DNA of 64,000 nt from an uncultured Pseudomonadota bacterium (lineage in GTDB: Bacteria; Pseudomonadota; Gammaproteobacteria; Burkholderiales; Thiobacillaceae). Below the pieces are notes generated by a model, which was not told the origin of the DNA, searched no databases, and saw nothing but the letters and a program-made list of their open reading frames with translations. The stretch spans positions 61,964 to 125,963 of the forward strand of contig CAILNT010000027.1 of assembly GCA_903835655.1 (NCBI GenBank). Direction: 5' to 3'. The position numbers were made by a program, and so were the translations under genes. Of the stretch, positions 45,228 to 56,383 are shown piece after piece (position 1 is the stretch's first letter; every line of letters starts with the position of its first letter).

Positions 45228-46313
45228 TCATGTTTGATCGTCTTGTGCCATGCCCGCGGTCGGCGTGGACTGGCCCGCGATCTGCTTTTCCAGTGTCTTG
45301 ACGCGTTTCGCCAGTGCGTCGAGATGGCGCAGGTGCGCGGCATTGCGCAGCCAGTCGGCATGGCGCATGAGGGGCTGCACCGAAGTGTAGGTGCCGGCTT
45401 CGCGGATATCCTTGGCGACGAAGGTGCCCGAGGAAATCGTGACGCGGTCGGCGATTTCCAGATGGCCGATGATCATGGCGGCCCCGCCGATCTGGCAATA
45501 GGCGCCGATCCGGGTGCTGCCGGCGATGCCGACACAGCCGGCGATGGCCGTGTGGCGACCGATGTGGCAGTTGTGGGCAACCTGGATCAGATTATCCAGC
45601 TTCACCCCGTCCTCGATCACGGTGTCGTCGAGCGCGCCTCGGTCGATCGTGGTGTTGGCGCCGATTTCGACATCATCGCCGATGACGACTCGGCCGACCT
45701 GGGGCACCTTGAGCCAGTGACCACCGCCCTGGTTGGCATCCCAGGCAAGGCCGAAGCCATCCGAGCCGATTACGCAGCCCGGGTGCAGGATGGCGCGCTT
45801 GCCCACGACACAGCCGTGTTGCACCGTCACCCGTGCGTGCAGATGACACGCCTCGCCCAGACTGGCCCCGGCACCGATCACGCAATGGGGCCCCAACACG
45901 CAGTGCGCGCCTATGCGGGCGCCGGCTTCGATCACGCAGCCCGGGCCGATCCGCGCCGTCGCGTCGATCGCGCAATCGGCCGCCACGCCGGCACCGGGAT
46001 GAATACCGGGTGCCGGCATGGGTTCCGGATGCAGCAGGGCGAGCGCACGAGCGAAGCAGGCATGGGGGTTGGCGACGACGAGGCAGGCCTGCGGCAGTGG
46101 TTCGGTGAGAGTCGAGGCGAGCGCTTCCGGGACGAGCAGGGCAGAGGCGGCGGAGGCGCGCGCCAGTGCCAGAAACTTGCGACCGAGGAGAAACCCCAGT
46201 TGCCCCGGGCCCGCCTTTTCCAGCGAGGCCGCGCCATCGAGCAGGACGCCGCCATCGCCCCGTATCGTGCCGCCCAGGTGCGCTTGCAACTCGGCCAGGG
46301 TCAGGCTGGGCAT
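45228..46313 (-). CDS. lpxD: UDP-3-O-(3-hydroxyacyl)glucosamine N-acyltransferase
   Basis: Third step of lipid A synthesis. 361 residues. An N-terminal uridine-binding domain ([16 protein letters not shown] ... [13 protein letters not shown]) is followed by hexapeptide coils ([39 protein letters not shown]) and a C-terminal helix ([18 protein letters not shown]). The catalytic His is in [17 protein letters not shown]. The skp stop is 3 bp away; bamA-skp-lpxD-fabZ-lpxA-lpxB is the standard envelope cluster. Confidence 0.97.
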   Translation of the reverse strand: MPSLTLAELQAHLGGTIRGDGGVLLDGAASLEKAGPGQLGFLLGRKFLALARASAASALLVPEALASTLTEPLPQACLVVANPHACFARALALLHPEPMPAPGIHPGAGVAADCAIDATARIGPGCVIEAGARIGAHCVLGPHCVIGAGASLGEACHLHARVTVQHGCVVGKRAILHPGCVIGSDGFGLAWDANQGGGHWLKVPQVGRVVIGDDVEIGANTTIDRGALDDTVIEDGVKLDNLIQVAHNCHIGRHTAIAGCVGIAGSTRIGAYCQIGGAAMIIGHLEIADRVTISSGTFVAKDIREAGTYTSVQPLMRHADWLRNAAHLRHLDALAKRVKTLEKQIAGQSTPTAGMAQDDQT

Positions 46314-46316
46314 GGC

Positions 46317-46820
46317 TTAGCGATCGAGCGCCTTGAGAACCCGATCCGTGATATCCACGCGCGGGCTGGCGTAGACCACGTTCTCGATGATGAGGTCGAA
46401 TTTCTCTCTTTGCGCGATGTCGATGATGGTCTTGCGCGCGTGTTCCTGCACACTGGCGAATTCTTCGTTGCGGCGCTGGTTGAGATCCTCGTGGAATTCG
46501 CGCTTTGCGTGCTGCAAGTCGCGGCTGAGGTCGGCCAGATCACGCTGCTTCTTGGTGCGATCGGCCTCGGACAGGGTCAGGCCCTCTTTTTCCAGATAAG
46601 CCTGCAAATCGCGCGCTTGCCTGGTCATCTTCTGGATGTCCTGGTCGCGGCTCTGGAATTCCTTTTCCAGTTTTTTCTGTGCCTTGACCGCTTGCAAGGA
46701 GTCGCGGAACACCCTTTCCGTATTGACGAAGCCGATCTTGTAATCGGCGGCGGCGGCGTGCTGGACGGCCGGAAGCACGAGGAGCAGCAGCAGCAGGGAT
46801 AGGCAATTCAGTCGTTTCAA
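46317..46820 (-). CDS. skp: Periplasmic chaperone Skp/OmpH (TTG start)
   Basis: Holds unfolded outer-membrane proteins on the way to BamA. 167 residues; the start is TTG at 46820 with GAGGAG 8 nt before it. A signal peptide ends at QHAAAAD. The mature protein begins KIGFVNTERVFRDS and then forms the long charged helical arms (QKKLEKEFQSRDQDIQKMTR). Follows bamA by 15 bp. Confidence 0.95.
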   Translation of the reverse strand: MKRLNCLSLLLLLLVLPAVQHAAAADYKIGFVNTERVFRDSLQAVKAQKKLEKEFQSRDQDIQKMTRQARDLQAYLEKEGLTLSEADRTKKQRDLADLSRDLQHAKREFHEDLNQRRNEEFASVQEHARKTIIDIAQREKFDLIIENVVYASPRVDITDRVLKALDR

Positions 46821-46835
46821 GTGGATACTCCTCGA

Positions 46836-49190
46836 TCAGAATACGTTGCCGAGCTGGAACTGAAACATCTGCGTCTTGTCATCGACGGACGCATTGATCG
46901 CCTTGGCCAGCGAGATCTTGATGGGCCCCATCGGCGAATACCAGGTGACTGCGGTACCGAAAGAATAGCGCAGGTCGGCTAGCGTCAAGCTCCGGTAACG
47001 GCCCAGATAGTCATAGGGGCCCGACACCATGCCGGCATCGACGAAGGTGGACAAGCGCACGGATTTGTCATTGCCGGTGCCGGGGAAGGGAAACAGCATT
47101 TCGACATTGCCCACGATGCTGCGGTCGCCGCCGACGGAGAACGGGGTCAGCGCCGAGTTCTGCGCCTTGGGCCCCAGGCTGCCGGTTTCGAAGCCGCGCA
47201 CCGACCCTATGCCGCCCGCATAGAAGTCGCGGAACAGCGGCAGGCTGTCGCCGCTATAGCCCCCGCCCATGCCCAACTGGCCGTTGAGCAGCAGGCTGAT
47301 GCTGTTGTTTAGCGGGGTGAGCCACTGGTACTGGTAATTGAGCTTGTAGTACTGCATGTTGCCCACGGGTGTGCCCAGCTCCGCGGATACCCGTTGCAGG
47401 CTGCCCTTGGTGGGGTAGAGCACGCTGTCGCGAGTGTCCCGCGCCCAACCGGCATCGAGGCGCAAAGTATTGGTGGTGAAGTTGCAGGTCGCTCCAGTGG
47501 GGTTGGTTTTGTAAGGGCAGTCTGGATTGAATTGGTTGCCGTAATCGAAATAGATCTGGGGCGCGCTCGTGGACAGATTCATGCGCACCTCTTCCACGGC
47601 GGCGCCGAAATTGACCGTGTCTTTCTCCGTCATCGGGATGCCCATGCGCACGCCAAAGCCGTTGGTCGAAGTGGTGTAGTCCGCCACCGTGGTCAGGCTG
47701 GAGGTATTCACGTCGCGCTTGTAAATGTCATAGCCCAGGCTGATGCCGTCCTGGGTGAAATAGGGGTCGGTAAACGACAGGGAATAGACCTTGTTGACGC
47801 TGCCGCTGCTGATCTGCGCGGAAACCGAGTCGCCGCTGCCGAAGAGGTTGTTCTGCGAGATCGAGCCCGAGAGGATCAGCCCTTCGGAACTGGAGAAGCC
47901 CGCGCCCACCATGACGCTGCCGGTGGGCTTTTCGGTGACGTTCACGTTGACGTCCACCTGATCCGTGGTGCCGGGAACCGCCGGCGTTTCCAGATTGACG
48001 TCCTTGAAGTACCCGAGGCGATCGACCCGCTCGCGTGAGCGATTGACCTTATCAGCGGAATACCAGGCGCCCTCCAGCTGCCGCAACTCGCGGCGCACCA
48101 CTTCATCCTTGGTGCGGGTATTGCCGGTGACGTTGATGCGGCGCACGTAGACCTTGCGGCCCGGGTCGACCAGGAAGGTGAAGGCGACCGTGTTCTTTAC
48201 CTTGTCGATCTCGGGCGCCGCGTTGATGTTGGCGAAGGCATAGCCTTCGTCGCCCAGGCGGTCGCCGATCAGCTTGGTGATCGCGTTGAGTTTTTCCCGC
48301 GAGAAGGCATCGCCCGGCTTCATCGTGATCAGCTTTTTCAACTCTTCCTCGGGGACGGGCAGTTCGCCGGCGAGCTTGAAATCGGAGACGGTATATTTCT
48401 CGCCTTCGCTGATGTTGATGGTGATGTAGATGTCTTTCTTGTCCGGGGTGATCGAGACCTGGGTGGAGTCGACATTGAACTCGAGGTAGCCCCGGTTCTG
48501 GTAGTAGGCGCGCAGTGCTTCCAGGTCGCCGGAGAGCTTCTGCTTGGAATACTGGTCGTTCTTGGTCCACCAGGTCAGCATGCCTGGCGTGCGCAAGGTG
48601 AACTGATCGAGCAGTTCCTTTTCCTTGAAGGCCTTGGCGCCGATGATCTCGATGGCCTGGATCTTGGCGACATCGCCTTCGGTGACGTCGAAATTCACCG
48701 CCACCCGGTTGCGCTCCAGCGGAGTCGTGGTCGCCTTGACCTCGACCGAGTAGATGCCGCGGTTGTAATACTGGCGCTTGAGTTCCTGCTCCGCCTTGTC
48801 CAGCAGAGAACGGTCGAGGATGCGGCCATCGGCCAGGCCCAACTGCTTGAGGCTGGTCTTGATGTCATCCTTGGGAAATTCCTTCAATCCGGAAAAATCC
48901 ACACTGGCGATGGCGGGGCGCTCTTCCACGCTGATCACGAGTACGCCGTTCTGGGTCTCGAGCCGGACGTCCTTGAAGAACCCGGTGGCATAGAGCGCCT
49001 TGATCGCGACTGCGGCCATGTCGGGGGTGAGCGTCTCGCCGACTTTCACCGGCAGATAGCTGAACACGGTACCCGCCTCGGTACGCTGGATGCCTTCTAC
49101 ACGGATGTCCTTGACCTGAAAGGGCTCGAAAGCCTGTGCCTGAGTGGCGAACAAGGCAAGGAAGATCAGGCTGAGGCGGAACGGGTGCAT
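46836..49190 (-). CDS. bamA: Outer membrane protein assembly factor BamA
   Basis: Central Omp85 insertase. 784 residues: signal peptide ending at TQAQAF, five POTRA domains (first FQVKDIRVEGIQRTEAGTV; later VYVRRINVTGNTRTKDEVV) to about residue 425, and a 16-stranded barrel ending in Phe (FQFQLGNVF). The lid/lock motif GGIGSVRGFETGSLGPK carries the conserved VRGF. A Cys pair in an extracellular loop (PDCPYKTNPTGATCNF) may form a disulfide. Confidence 0.97.
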   Translation of the reverse strand: MHPFRLSLIFLALFATQAQAFEPFQVKDIRVEGIQRTEAGTVFSYLPVKVGETLTPDMAAVAIKALYATGFFKDVRLETQNGVLVISVEERPAIASVDFSGLKEFPKDDIKTSLKQLGLADGRILDRSLLDKAEQELKRQYYNRGIYSVEVKATTTPLERNRVAVNFDVTEGDVAKIQAIEIIGAKAFKEKELLDQFTLRTPGMLTWWTKNDQYSKQKLSGDLEALRAYYQNRGYLEFNVDSTQVSITPDKKDIYITINISEGEKYTVSDFKLAGELPVPEEELKKLITMKPGDAFSREKLNAITKLIGDRLGDEGYAFANINAAPEIDKVKNTVAFTFLVDPGRKVYVRRINVTGNTRTKDEVVRRELRQLEGAWYSADKVNRSRERVDRLGYFKDVNLETPAVPGTTDQVDVNVNVTEKPTGSVMVGAGFSSSEGLILSGSISQNNLFGSGDSVSAQISSGSVNKVYSLSFTDPYFTQDGISLGYDIYKRDVNTSSLTTVADYTTSTNGFGVRMGIPMTEKDTVNFGAAVEEVRMNLSTSAPQIYFDYGNQFNPDCPYKTNPTGATCNFTTNTLRLDAGWARDTRDSVLYPTKGSLQRVSAELGTPVGNMQYYKLNYQYQWLTPLNNSISLLLNGQLGMGGGYSGDSLPLFRDFYAGGIGSVRGFETGSLGPKAQNSALTPFSVGGDRSIVGNVEMLFPFPGTGNDKSVRLSTFVDAGMVSGPYDYLGRYRSLTLADLRYSFGTAVTWYSPMGPIKISLAKAINASVDDKTQMFQFQLGNVF

Positions 49191-49211
49191 TATTTTTCTC
49201 TACCGGCGTGA

Positions 49212-50555
49212 TCAAAATAGCCGGCTCAAGTCGTTGTAAAAGGCAAAGAACATGAGCAAGCCCAGCAGACCCATGCCTATCTTCTGGCCAATTTCCTGGA
49301 TGCGATCGGGAACGGGACGGCCAGTCAAAAATTCCGCGAGATAATACAACAAGTGTCCGCCATCCAGTAACGGCACGGGGAGCAGGTTGAGCACGCCCAG
49401 GCTGACGCTTAGCAGGGCGAGAAAAGCGACAAAGCTGCCCACACCCGATGCCGCGGACTGGCCTGCATAGTCGGCGATGGTCAGAGGCCCGGAGAGGTTT
49501 TTCAGCGAAGATTGGCCCGAGCCCATGCGCGCGAGCATCTCCAGGCTGAAGGCGGTCAGTTCCCAGGTTCGCGTCAGCGCATGGCGCAGGGCCGGCAGCG
49601 GGGCGTAACGGACGTTGCCCTGCAAGGTGGCGAGCAAGGCCGGGTCGAACCAGGGGCCCGCGCCGATGCGGCCGATGCGGGTCGTGCCGTCGACCACGCT
49701 GGCAGGTGTCAGCGTCAGTTCTCGCGTTTGCTTGCCGTGTTCCAGACTCATCCGCAAGCGTTGCCCGGGTGCGCGGCGGATGCTCTCGACCACCTGCTCC
49801 CAGGTGGTCATGGCGACCCCGTCGATGCGCAGAATGCGGTCGCCGCGGCGCAGTCCGGCGTGGGCCGCGACGCCTTCAGGGTTGATGTCGCCCAGTACCG
49901 GCGGCAGTGGCGGCAGGTAGTGCACCAACCCCAAGGTTTCCAGCGGGGCTTGTTCCAGCGCTTCGGAGTGCCGCGGCAGGGCCAGCACATATCGGGTAAG
50001 AATGCCGCGCCCGTCCACGGTTTCGATGCGCAGGGGCTCGCCGCGCAGCACTTCCTTCAGTGCCTGCCAGTGCAGATCCTGCCAGCTGGCGATGGCCACG
50101 TCGTTGAGGCGGGTAATGCTCACGGCGCAGTGCACGCCGGCGGCTTGTGCCGCGCTGCCCGGGGTGGGCTCGCCGACCACGGGTTTCTGGATGGGCACGC
50201 CCGCCATGAACAGGGCCCAGAACAGCAGGATGGCGAGGAGAAAGTTGGCGAGCGGGCCCGCCGCGACGATGGCCGCGCGTGCCGCCAGCGGCTTGCGGTT
50301 GAACGCCTGATCGAGTTGCTCCTCGGCGACACTGCCTTCGCGTTCGTCGAGCATTTTCACGTAGCCGCCCAGGGGAATGGCCGCGAGCGCCCATTCCGTG
50401 CCGTGGCGGTCGCGGTGACTGGCGATGACCTGGCCGAAGCCGATCGAGAAGCGCAGCACCTTGACGCCCATGCGACGCGCGATCCAGAAGTGCCCGAACT
50501 CATGGAATACGACGAGTACGGCCAGGGTGAAGAGGAAAGCTGCGAGGGTGAGCAT
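49212..50555 (-). CDS. rseP: Site-2 protease RseP
   Basis: Intramembrane zinc metalloprotease that cleaves anti-sigma factor RseA and remnant signal peptides. 447 residues. HEFGH lies in the first helix (VVFHEFGHFWIARRMG); two PDZ domains are visible (VGEPTPGSAAQAAGVH and DINPEGVAAHAGLRRGDRIL); the C-terminal LDG motif is in LLPVPLLDGGHLLYYL. Sits between dxr and bamA as usual. Confidence 0.96.
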   Translation of the reverse strand: MLTLAAFLFTLAVLVVFHEFGHFWIARRMGVKVLRFSIGFGQVIASHRDRHGTEWALAAIPLGGYVKMLDEREGSVAEEQLDQAFNRKPLAARAAIVAAGPLANFLLAILLFWALFMAGVPIQKPVVGEPTPGSAAQAAGVHCAVSITRLNDVAIASWQDLHWQALKEVLRGEPLRIETVDGRGILTRYVLALPRHSEALEQAPLETLGLVHYLPPLPPVLGDINPEGVAAHAGLRRGDRILRIDGVAMTTWEQVVESIRRAPGQRLRMSLEHGKQTRELTLTPASVVDGTTRIGRIGAGPWFDPALLATLQGNVRYAPLPALRHALTRTWELTAFSLEMLARMGSGQSSLKNLSGPLTIADYAGQSAASGVGSFVAFLALLSVSLGVLNLLPVPLLDGGHLLYYLAEFLTGRPVPDRIQEIGQKIGMGLLGLLMFFAFYNDLSRLF

Positions 50556-50570
50556 GGACAGCGAGTGGCG

Positions 50571-51761
50571 CTAGCGACGCGCCACTCGCGATTCGCGATC
50601 CACCCACATCTGCGCTTCTCGGCGGGCAGCGGCATCGGCGGCCATCAGGTCTTCCAGCGATCCGGCGGGCAAGCCGGTGAGGCGGCCGAGAACGTTCTCC
50701 AGGCTGGCGGCGATGCCGAGGTAGGGGATGTGCCGGTCGAGGAAGGCAGCGACGGCCACTTCATTGGCGGCATTGAGGATGGCGGTAGCAGCTCCACCCG
50801 TGGCCAGCGCTTGGTAGGCCAGCTTCAGGCAGGGGAAGCGGGCGAAGTCGGGTGCTTCGAAGGTCAGGGTTCCCAGCTTCGCCAGATCCAGCCAGTTCAC
50901 GCCGGCCTCGACCCGTTCCGGATAGGCCAGGGAATGGGCGATGGGGGTGCGCATGTCCGGATTGGACAGTTGCGCCAGCACGGAGCCATCGAGGTATTCC
51001 ACCATGCTGTGGACGATGCTCTGTGGATGGATCACCACCTCGATCTGCTCCGGCCTGGCGTTGAACAGCCAGTGTGCCTCGATCACCTCCAACCCCTTGT
51101 TCATCATGCTGGCGGAGTCTACCGAGATCTTCTTGCCCATCACCCAGTTGGGATGCGCCACGGCTTCTTCCGGCGTGACGGCTTCGAGCGTCTCCACCGC
51201 GCGGGTGCGGAACGGCCCACCCGAGGCGGTCAGGAGGATGCGGCGCACGCCATGTCTGGCCGGATCGCCATCGTAATTCGCCGGCAGCGACTGGAATATG
51301 GCGTTGTGCTCGGAATCGATCGGTAACAGGATGGCGCCGTGTTCGCGCACCGCTTCCATGAAGAAGCGCCCAGCCATGACCAGGGTTTCCTTGTTCGCCA
51401 GCAACACCCGCTTGCCCGCGCGAGCCGCGGCCAGAGCCGGTCTCAGGCCGGCTGCGCCGACGATGGCGGCCATGACCGTGTCAACTTCCGGCAGGGCGCA
51501 GACGAACTCCAGAGCTTCCATGCCGGCGAGCACCTCGGTCGCCGTGCCGGCGAGCAGGGTTTGCAGCGCGTTCGCCTTGTCGGGCTCCAGCACCACGGCG
51601 TAACGCGGCTGGAACTGGCGGCATTGCTGCGCCAGTTTATCGATCTGATTCTGGCCGGTGAGTGCGATCACCCGGAATTTTTCGGGATTGCGGGCGACTA
51701 CGTCGAGGGTGTTTACGCCTATGGTGCCGGTGGCACCCAGGATGGTCAGATTTTTTGCCAT
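50571..51761 (-). CDS. dxr: 1-deoxy-D-xylulose 5-phosphate reductoisomerase
   Basis: Second enzyme of the MEP isoprenoid pathway. 396 residues from ATG 51761. NADPH motif [20 protein letters not shown], then [22 protein letters not shown] (metal Glu/Asp), [10 protein letters not shown] and [20 protein letters not shown]. The last residues (DRESRVARR) are encoded by a heptamer repeat. Overlaps the cdsA stop. Confidence 0.97.
   Translation of the reverse strand: MAKNLTILGATGTIGVNTLDVVARNPEKFRVIALTGQNQIDKLAQQCRQFQPRYAVVLEPDKANALQTLLAGTATEVLAGMEALEFVCALPEVDTVMAAIVGAAGLRPALAAARAGKRVLLANKETLVMAGRFFMEAVREHGAILLPIDSEHNAIFQSLPANYDGDPARHGVRRILLTASGGPFRTRAVETLEAVTPEEAVAHPNWVMGKKISVDSASMMNKGLEVIEAHWLFNARPEQIEVVIHPQSIVHSMVEYLDGSVLAQLSNPDMRTPIAHSLAYPERVEAGVNWLDLAKLGTLTFEAPDFARFPCLKLAYQALATGGAATAILNAANEVAVAAFLDRHIPYLGIAASLENVLGRLTGLPAGSLEDLMAADAAARREAQMWVDRESRVARR
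50584..50600. repeat. Heptamer tract ACTCGCG/ATTCGCG, 2.4 copies, at the 3' end of dxr
   Basis: ACTCGCG-ATTCGCG-ATC, two near-identical 7-bp units inside the last codons of dxr just before its stop at 50571-50573. Short and degenerate, so weaker than the other three heptamer tracts. Confidence 0.5.
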
Positions 51762-52564
51762 AGGAGCAGGAAGCACAGTGCCAGGGGGAGGACGGCGGTG
51801 AGGCTGTCGATGCGGTCGAGTACGCCGCCGTGGCCGGGCAGCCAGTGGCCACTGTCCTTGATCCCGGCCTGGCGTTTGGCGTGACTCTCGAACAGATCGC
51901 CCAGGATGCTGGCCACGAACAGGGCGAGGGCGAATCCCAGCAGCAACGCGCAGCGGCCAAACGTTTCGCGCAGCGCGAAACATCCGACCCCCAAGGCGTA
52001 GACCGTCACCGCCAGGGCAGCACCCATCGCGCCTTCCCAGGATTTTCCCGGGCTGATGCGGGGTGCCAGCTTGTGGCGGCCAAAACGGCGTCCGCTGAAG
52101 TAGGCGGCGCTGTCGGCGATGACGGCAAGCAGGATGCAGGCCAGCAGCAGGTTGGGCGAGGTGGCGTGCAGTTGCACGGCGGCATAGGCGGTGGGCGTCA
52201 GCAACAGCCAACCCAGCAGGGCGCCGCCGCCGCCGCCGGGAACGGCCCAGGCGCGCGCCAGCCAGAGAGGCACCAGAAACAGCCACAGCAGCAACGACAC
52301 AACCGCAACCGCTTCTTTCGGGACGGCGGAGTACAGTGCCAGCGCGAGGAAGGGCGTGGCCAGGGCATAGGCGAGTTGCATGCGCGGGGAGAACTTCACC
52401 AGCGCGGCCCATTCCCAGGCGCCCAGGGCGACGACCGCCAGCGTCAGGGCGCCCCAGGCGGTTGTGGGCAAGCCCAGCAGAGCAGCCAGGGCTGCGCCGC
52501 CGAGGATGAGGCCGGTGAAGATACGCTGTTTAGCGCCCGACGAGTTGTTCGCTGGTGCGGCCAA
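51746..52564 (-). CDS. cdsA: Phosphatidate cytidylyltransferase (probable TTG start)
   Basis: Makes CDP-diacylglycerol for phospholipid synthesis. About 272 residues if it starts at TTG 52564 inside the end of uppS; there is no plausible ATG, since the nearest in-frame one lies far back in uppS. Homology begins at [20 protein letters not shown]. Six to eight membrane helices are present, with the CTP transferase signature at the end: [33 protein letters not shown] and [14 protein letters not shown]. The exact start is uncertain. Confidence 0.9.
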   Translation of the reverse strand: MAAPANNSSGAKQRIFTGLILGGAALAALLGLPTTAWGALTLAVVALGAWEWAALVKFSPRMQLAYALATPFLALALYSAVPKEAVAVVSLLLWLFLVPLWLARAWAVPGGGGGALLGWLLLTPTAYAAVQLHATSPNLLLACILLAVIADSAAYFSGRRFGRHKLAPRISPGKSWEGAMGAALAVTVYALGVGCFALRETFGRCALLLGFALALFVASILGDLFESHAKRQAGIKDSGHWLPGHGGVLDRIDSLTAVLPLALCFLLLWQKI

Positions 52565-53288
52565 AGCGACGCTCGCGTTTCTGGAAAGAGGCGATGGCCA
52601 GATCCAGCGCCTGGGCATCGAAATCCGGCCACAGACTCTCGGTGAAATACAACTCGCTGTAGGCCAGTTGCCAGAGCAGGAAGTTGCTGATGCGCTGCTC
52701 GCCGCCGGTGCGGATGAACAGGTCAGGCTCGGGCGCGTAGGCCATGGATAAATAAGGGGTGAGTGCCGCCTCGGAGAGTTCGCCGCCGGGATGGTCCAGA
52801 AGCCAGCGGTTGGCAGCCTGGAGGATGTCCCAGCGGCCGCCGTAGTTGGCACAGACGGTGAGGGTGAGGCGCTGGTTGCTCGCCGTCTTCAACTCCCCCT
52901 GGGTGATGAGATCGCGCAGACGCTGGTCGAATCGGGAGAGATCGCCCACCACCTTGAGGTTCACCCCGTTGCGGTGCATCTTGCCCACCTCCCGTTCCAG
53001 CGCCATGACGAAGAGTTCCATCAGGCGCGAGACTTCTTCTTCCGGACGGCGCCAGTTCTCCGAACTGAAGGCGAACAGCGTCAGGTATTCCACGTTTCTT
53101 TCGATGCAGGCCTGAACGATGTCGCGCACCCGTTCCACGCCCTGAGCATGGCCCGCGACTCGCGGCAGCAGGCGCTTCTTCGCCCAGCGGCCATTCCCGT
53201 CCATGATGATGGCGATGTGACAGGGCATCGTGGCCGCCGGGGGGATTTCGCTGGTGCTGCTGAAATAGCGCTTGAGCATGGGGCGCAT
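52530..53288 (-). CDS. uppS: Undecaprenyl pyrophosphate synthase
   Basis: cis-Prenyltransferase making the C55 carrier lipid precursor for peptidoglycan and LPS O-chains. 252 residues. Signature [15 protein letters not shown] (catalytic Asp), then [11 protein letters not shown] and [37 protein letters not shown] 53279 (MLKRYF) is an alternative start. The 5' flank is a heptamer repeat with no ribosome-binding site. Confidence 0.97.
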   Translation of the reverse strand: MRPMLKRYFSSTSEIPPAATMPCHIAIIMDGNGRWAKKRLLPRVAGHAQGVERVRDIVQACIERNVEYLTLFAFSSENWRRPEEEVSRLMELFVMALEREVGKMHRNGVNLKVVGDLSRFDQRLRDLITQGELKTASNQRLTLTVCANYGGRWDILQAANRWLLDHPGGELSEAALTPYLSMAYAPEPDLFIRTGGEQRISNFLLWQLAYSELYFTESLWPDFDAQALDLAIASFQKRERRFGRTSEQLVGR

Positions 53289-53312
53289 GGCGGTTGGCGG
53301 GTGGCGGGTGGC
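53289..53312. repeat. Tandem heptamer GGCGGTT/GGCGGGT, 3.4 copies, just upstream of uppS
   Basis: GGCGGTT-GGCGGGT-GGCGGGT-GGC immediately before the uppS start codon on the minus strand, i.e. in its ribosome-binding region. A copy-number change here could alter uppS translation. Confidence 0.8.
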
Positions 53313-53354
53313 TAGAGCATACGGCAGTTGCCGCTTGCCACGCGCGATGCGCTA

Positions 53355-53912
53355 TCAAACCGCCATCAGATCCTTTTCCTTTTCTGCCAGGGCGCGGTCG
53401 AGTTCCGCGATGTACTTGTCGGTCATCTTCTGGATTTCGTCGATGGCACGGCGCTCCTCATCCTCGGAAGCCTCCTTGCTCTTGACCAGATCTTTCAGAT
53501 GGCTATTGGCGTCGCGGCGAATGTTGCGCACCGCGACACGGGCATTTTCGGCCTCGCCCCTGACTACCTTGATCAGGTCGCGGCGGCGGTCCTCGGTCAA
53601 CGGCGGCATCGGCACGCGGATGATCTCGCCCATGTTGGCCGGGTTCAGCCCCAGGTCGCAGTCGCGTATCGCCTTTTCCAACTTGCCGGCCATGTTCTTC
53701 TCGTAAGGCTGGACACCGATGGTACGGGCGTCGACCAGGCTGACGTTGGCCACCTGATGCACCGGCACTTGCGAGCCATAGTAATCCACCATGACGTGAT
53801 CGAGGATGCCGGTGTGGGCACGCCCGGTTCGGACCTTCATCAGGTCCGATTTGAGCGCTTCCAGCGACTTCTTCATCTTGTCCTCGGCGGATTTCTTGAT
53901 GTCGGCGATCAT
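53355..53912 (-). CDS. frr: Ribosome recycling factor
   Basis: Splits post-termination ribosomes with EF-G. 185 residues. Motifs: [55 protein letters not shown] and [18 protein letters not shown]. Between pyrH (18-bp gap) and uppS in the usual order. Confidence 0.98.
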   Translation of the reverse strand: MIADIKKSAEDKMKKSLEALKSDLMKVRTGRAHTGILDHVMVDYYGSQVPVHQVANVSLVDARTIGVQPYEKNMAGKLEKAIRDCDLGLNPANMGEIIRVPMPPLTEDRRRDLIKVVRGEAENARVAVRNIRRDANSHLKDLVKSKEASEDEERRAIDEIQKMTDKYIAELDRALAEKEKDLMAV

Positions 53913-53930
53913 ATACTCGTCTCCTATTGT

Positions 53931-54638
53931 TTACAGAACGACGCGGGTGCCTTCCGTCTCGCCCAGCACCACGCGACGCAATGCGCCCGGCTTGAAGATA
54001 CTGAACACGCACAACGGTAATTTCTGTTCGCGGCACAACGCGAACGCCGCAGTGTCCAGCACGCCCAGATTCCGGGCAATCGCTTCGTCGAAGGTCAGTT
54101 GCTCATAGCGGGTGGCGGTCGGATCTTTCTTCGGGTCGGCCGTGTAGACGCCATCCACCTTGGTGGCCTTGAGCATCAGGTCGGCGCCGATTTCCGCGCC
54201 GCGCAAGGCGGAAGCCGTGTCGGTGGTGAAGAACGGGTTGCCGGTGCCACCACCAAAAATCACCACGCGACCGGCTTCGAGATGGCGCACCGCGCCGTCG
54301 CGCTCGAAGGACTCGCCGACATGGGCGATGCTCACGGCGGTCTGCACGCGGGCTTCGATGCCGGCCGCCATCAAGCCATCCTTCAGTGCCAGCGCGTTCA
54401 TCACCGTGGCCAGCATACCCATGCTGTCGGCGGTGGCCCGGTTCATGCCGGAAAGGGCGCCGGTCGCGCCCCGAAACAGGTTGCCTCCCCCCACCACGAT
54501 CGCCACCTGTACGCCCAGTTCAACCACTTCCTTGATCTGGGCGACCATGCCGGACATCGTCTCGGCGTGATAGCCAAAGGCATCCGGTCCCATCAGGGCT
54601 TCGCCGGAAAGCTTCAGTAATATGCGCTTGATTGTCAT
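53931..54638 (-). CDS. pyrH: Uridylate kinase
   Basis: UMP kinase of the amino-acid kinase fold, cytoplasmic, GTP-activated and UTP-inhibited in the family. 235 residues. [32 protein letters not shown] and the C-terminal [20 protein letters not shown], all conserved. 31 bp after tsf. Confidence 0.98.
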   Translation of the reverse strand: MTIKRILLKLSGEALMGPDAFGYHAETMSGMVAQIKEVVELGVQVAIVVGGGNLFRGATGALSGMNRATADSMGMLATVMNALALKDGLMAAGIEARVQTAVSIAHVGESFERDGAVRHLEAGRVVIFGGGTGNPFFTTDTASALRGAEIGADLMLKATKVDGVYTADPKKDPTATRYEQLTFDEAIARNLGVLDTAAFALCREQKLPLCVFSIFKPGALRRVVLGETEGTRVVL

Positions 54639-54669
54639 TGGCTAGTGTGCGAGTGGGCGGGTCGATTCA

Positions 54670-55542
54670 TCAGACCTTGGAAGCCGCCGCGACTTCCGCG
54701 GCGAAGTCGGTGACTTTCTTCTCGATGCCTTCGCCGACGACGAACATGGCGAAACCGTGGCACTGCGAGCCCTTGGACTTCAGTACCTGCTCGACGGTCT
54801 GCTTGTCGTCCTTGACGAAGGGCTGCGACAGCAGCGTCACTTCCTTCAGGAATTTATTCACCGTGCCGTCGGCGATCTTCTCCAGCATGGCTTCCGGCTT
54901 TCCGGCTTCTCGGGCCTTCTCGATGGCGACGCGGCGTTCGGTGTCTATCAGATCCTGAGACACGCCTGAGGCATCCAGCGACTTGGGCTTGGACGCGGCG
55001 ATGTGCATGGCGATGTCTCTTGCAATCGTCTCGTCACCGGCGATATCCACCAGGACGCCGATCCTGCTGCCATGGATGTAGCTGGCGAACTTGCCCGTGG
55101 CATTGAGGCGCAAGAAGCGGCGGATGGACATGTTTTCGCCGATTTTCCCGACCAGCTCGGTGCGAGTTTCTTCCACGCTCTTGCCGTTGTAGGGCAGGGA
55201 GGATAGGGCGGCGACGTCGGCGGGATTCTGGTTCAGCACCATTTCGGCCAAAGCGCCGGTCAGCGCCAGGAAATCGTCGTTCTTGGCGACGAAGTCGGTC
55301 TCGCAATTCACTTCCACCATGGCGGCGGTCTTGCCGTCCGCGCTGATCCTGATCGCGACCACCCCTTCGGCAGCGACTCGGCCGGCACTCTTGGCAGCCT
55401 TGTTGCCGAAACGCACGCGCAGGATTTCCTCGCCCTTTTGCATGTCGCCGCCGGCTTCGGTCAGCGCTTTCTTGCAGTCCATCATGGGAGCATCGGTGCG
55501 CTCACGCAGCTCTTTAACCATCGACGCGGTGATTTCCGCCAT
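54670..55542 (-). CDS. tsf: Elongation factor Ts
   Basis: Nucleotide exchange factor for EF-Tu. 290 residues. The N-terminal UBA-like domain carries [20 protein letters not shown], and the core has [12 protein letters not shown]. Separated from rpsB by 94 bp that include a terminator-like hairpin, so tsf may be expressed at a lower level or from its own promoter as well. Confidence 0.98.
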   Translation of the reverse strand: MAEITASMVKELRERTDAPMMDCKKALTEAGGDMQKGEEILRVRFGNKAAKSAGRVAAEGVVAIRISADGKTAAMVEVNCETDFVAKNDDFLALTGALAEMVLNQNPADVAALSSLPYNGKSVEETRTELVGKIGENMSIRRFLRLNATGKFASYIHGSRIGVLVDIAGDETIARDIAMHIAASKPKSLDASGVSQDLIDTERRVAIEKAREAGKPEAMLEKIADGTVNKFLKEVTLLSQPFVKDDKQTVEQVLKSKGSQCHGFAMFVVGEGIEKKVTDFAAEVAAASKV

Positions 55543-55568
55543 GTTCGAATCTCCTGTAGTCCGTATGG

Positions 55569-55593
55569 AAAAACGCCCCGGTCATCGGGGCGT
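55569..55593 (-). terminator. Attenuator-like hairpin between rpsB and tsf
   Basis: On the minus strand, stem ACGCCCCG pairs with CGGGGCGT (55586-55593 with 55573-55580) around a 5-nt loop and is followed by a run of five T. It has all features of an intrinsic terminator but lies inside an operon, so partial readthrough (attenuation) of tsf is the likely role. Confidence 0.8.
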
Positions 55594-55636
55594 CTCAAAT
55601 AATTTGCCCCGGCATACTCACGCCGGGTGTGTACAT

Positions 55637-56383
55637 TTACTCGGCTGCGGCGCCGGCTTCTTCCTCGACTTCGACGTATTCGTCTTCGCCTGCGGCGACC
55701 AGTTCCTCGATGACCTGGGTCTTGCCTTCCAGGATCGCGTCGGCCAAGCCGCGGGCATACAAGCGGATGGCGCGGTTGGAGTCGTCGTTACCGGGAATGA
55801 CGTAATTCACGCCGATCGGGCTGTTGTTGGTATCGACCACGCCGATGACGGGAATGCCCAGCTTGCTGGCTTCTGTGATGGCGATCTTCTGGTAGCCCAC
55901 GTCCATGACGAACAGGGCGTCCGGCAGGCGCTCCATGTCCTTGATGCCTCCCAGGCTCTGCACCAGCTTGTTGTACTCGCGCTGCACGCGCAGGGCTTCC
56001 TTCTTCGTCAGGGTACCTTCGTTGATCTGGGCTTCCAGATCCTTGAGGCGCTTGACCGACTGCTTGACCGTCTTGAAGTTGGTCAGCATGCCGCCCAGCC
56101 AGCGGTGGGAGATATAGGGCATGCCGCAGCGGGTGGCTTCTTCGGCCATGATTTCGCGCGCCTGGCGTTTGGTGCCGACGAACAGGATGGAACCCTTGTT
56201 GGAAATCAGTCGACGCGCAAAGGTGGCGGCATCGTTGAACAACGGCAGGGTCTTTTCCAGGTTGATGATGTGGATCTTGTTGCGGTGACCAAAGATGTAC
56301 GGAGCCATCTTCGGGTTCCAGTAACGGGTTTGGTGGCCGAAGTGAACACCGGCCTCGAGCATTTGACGCATGGTTACAGACAT
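55637..56383 (-). CDS. rpsB: 30S ribosomal protein S2
   Basis: 248 residues. Starts [20 protein letters not shown], the family signature, followed by [20 protein letters not shown] and [13 protein letters not shown]. The C-terminus is a long acidic tail ([14 protein letters not shown]). First gene of the long minus-strand cluster down to rnhB and motA, preceded by a structured leader. Confidence 0.98.
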   Translation of the reverse strand: MSVTMRQMLEAGVHFGHQTRYWNPKMAPYIFGHRNKIHIINLEKTLPLFNDAATFARRLISNKGSILFVGTKRQAREIMAEEATRCGMPYISHRWLGGMLTNFKTVKQSVKRLKDLEAQINEGTLTKKEALRVQREYNKLVQSLGGIKDMERLPDALFVMDVGYQKIAITEASKLGIPVIGVVDTNNSPIGVNYVIPGNDDSNRAIRLYARGLADAILEGKTQVIEELVAAGEDEYVEVEEEAGAAAE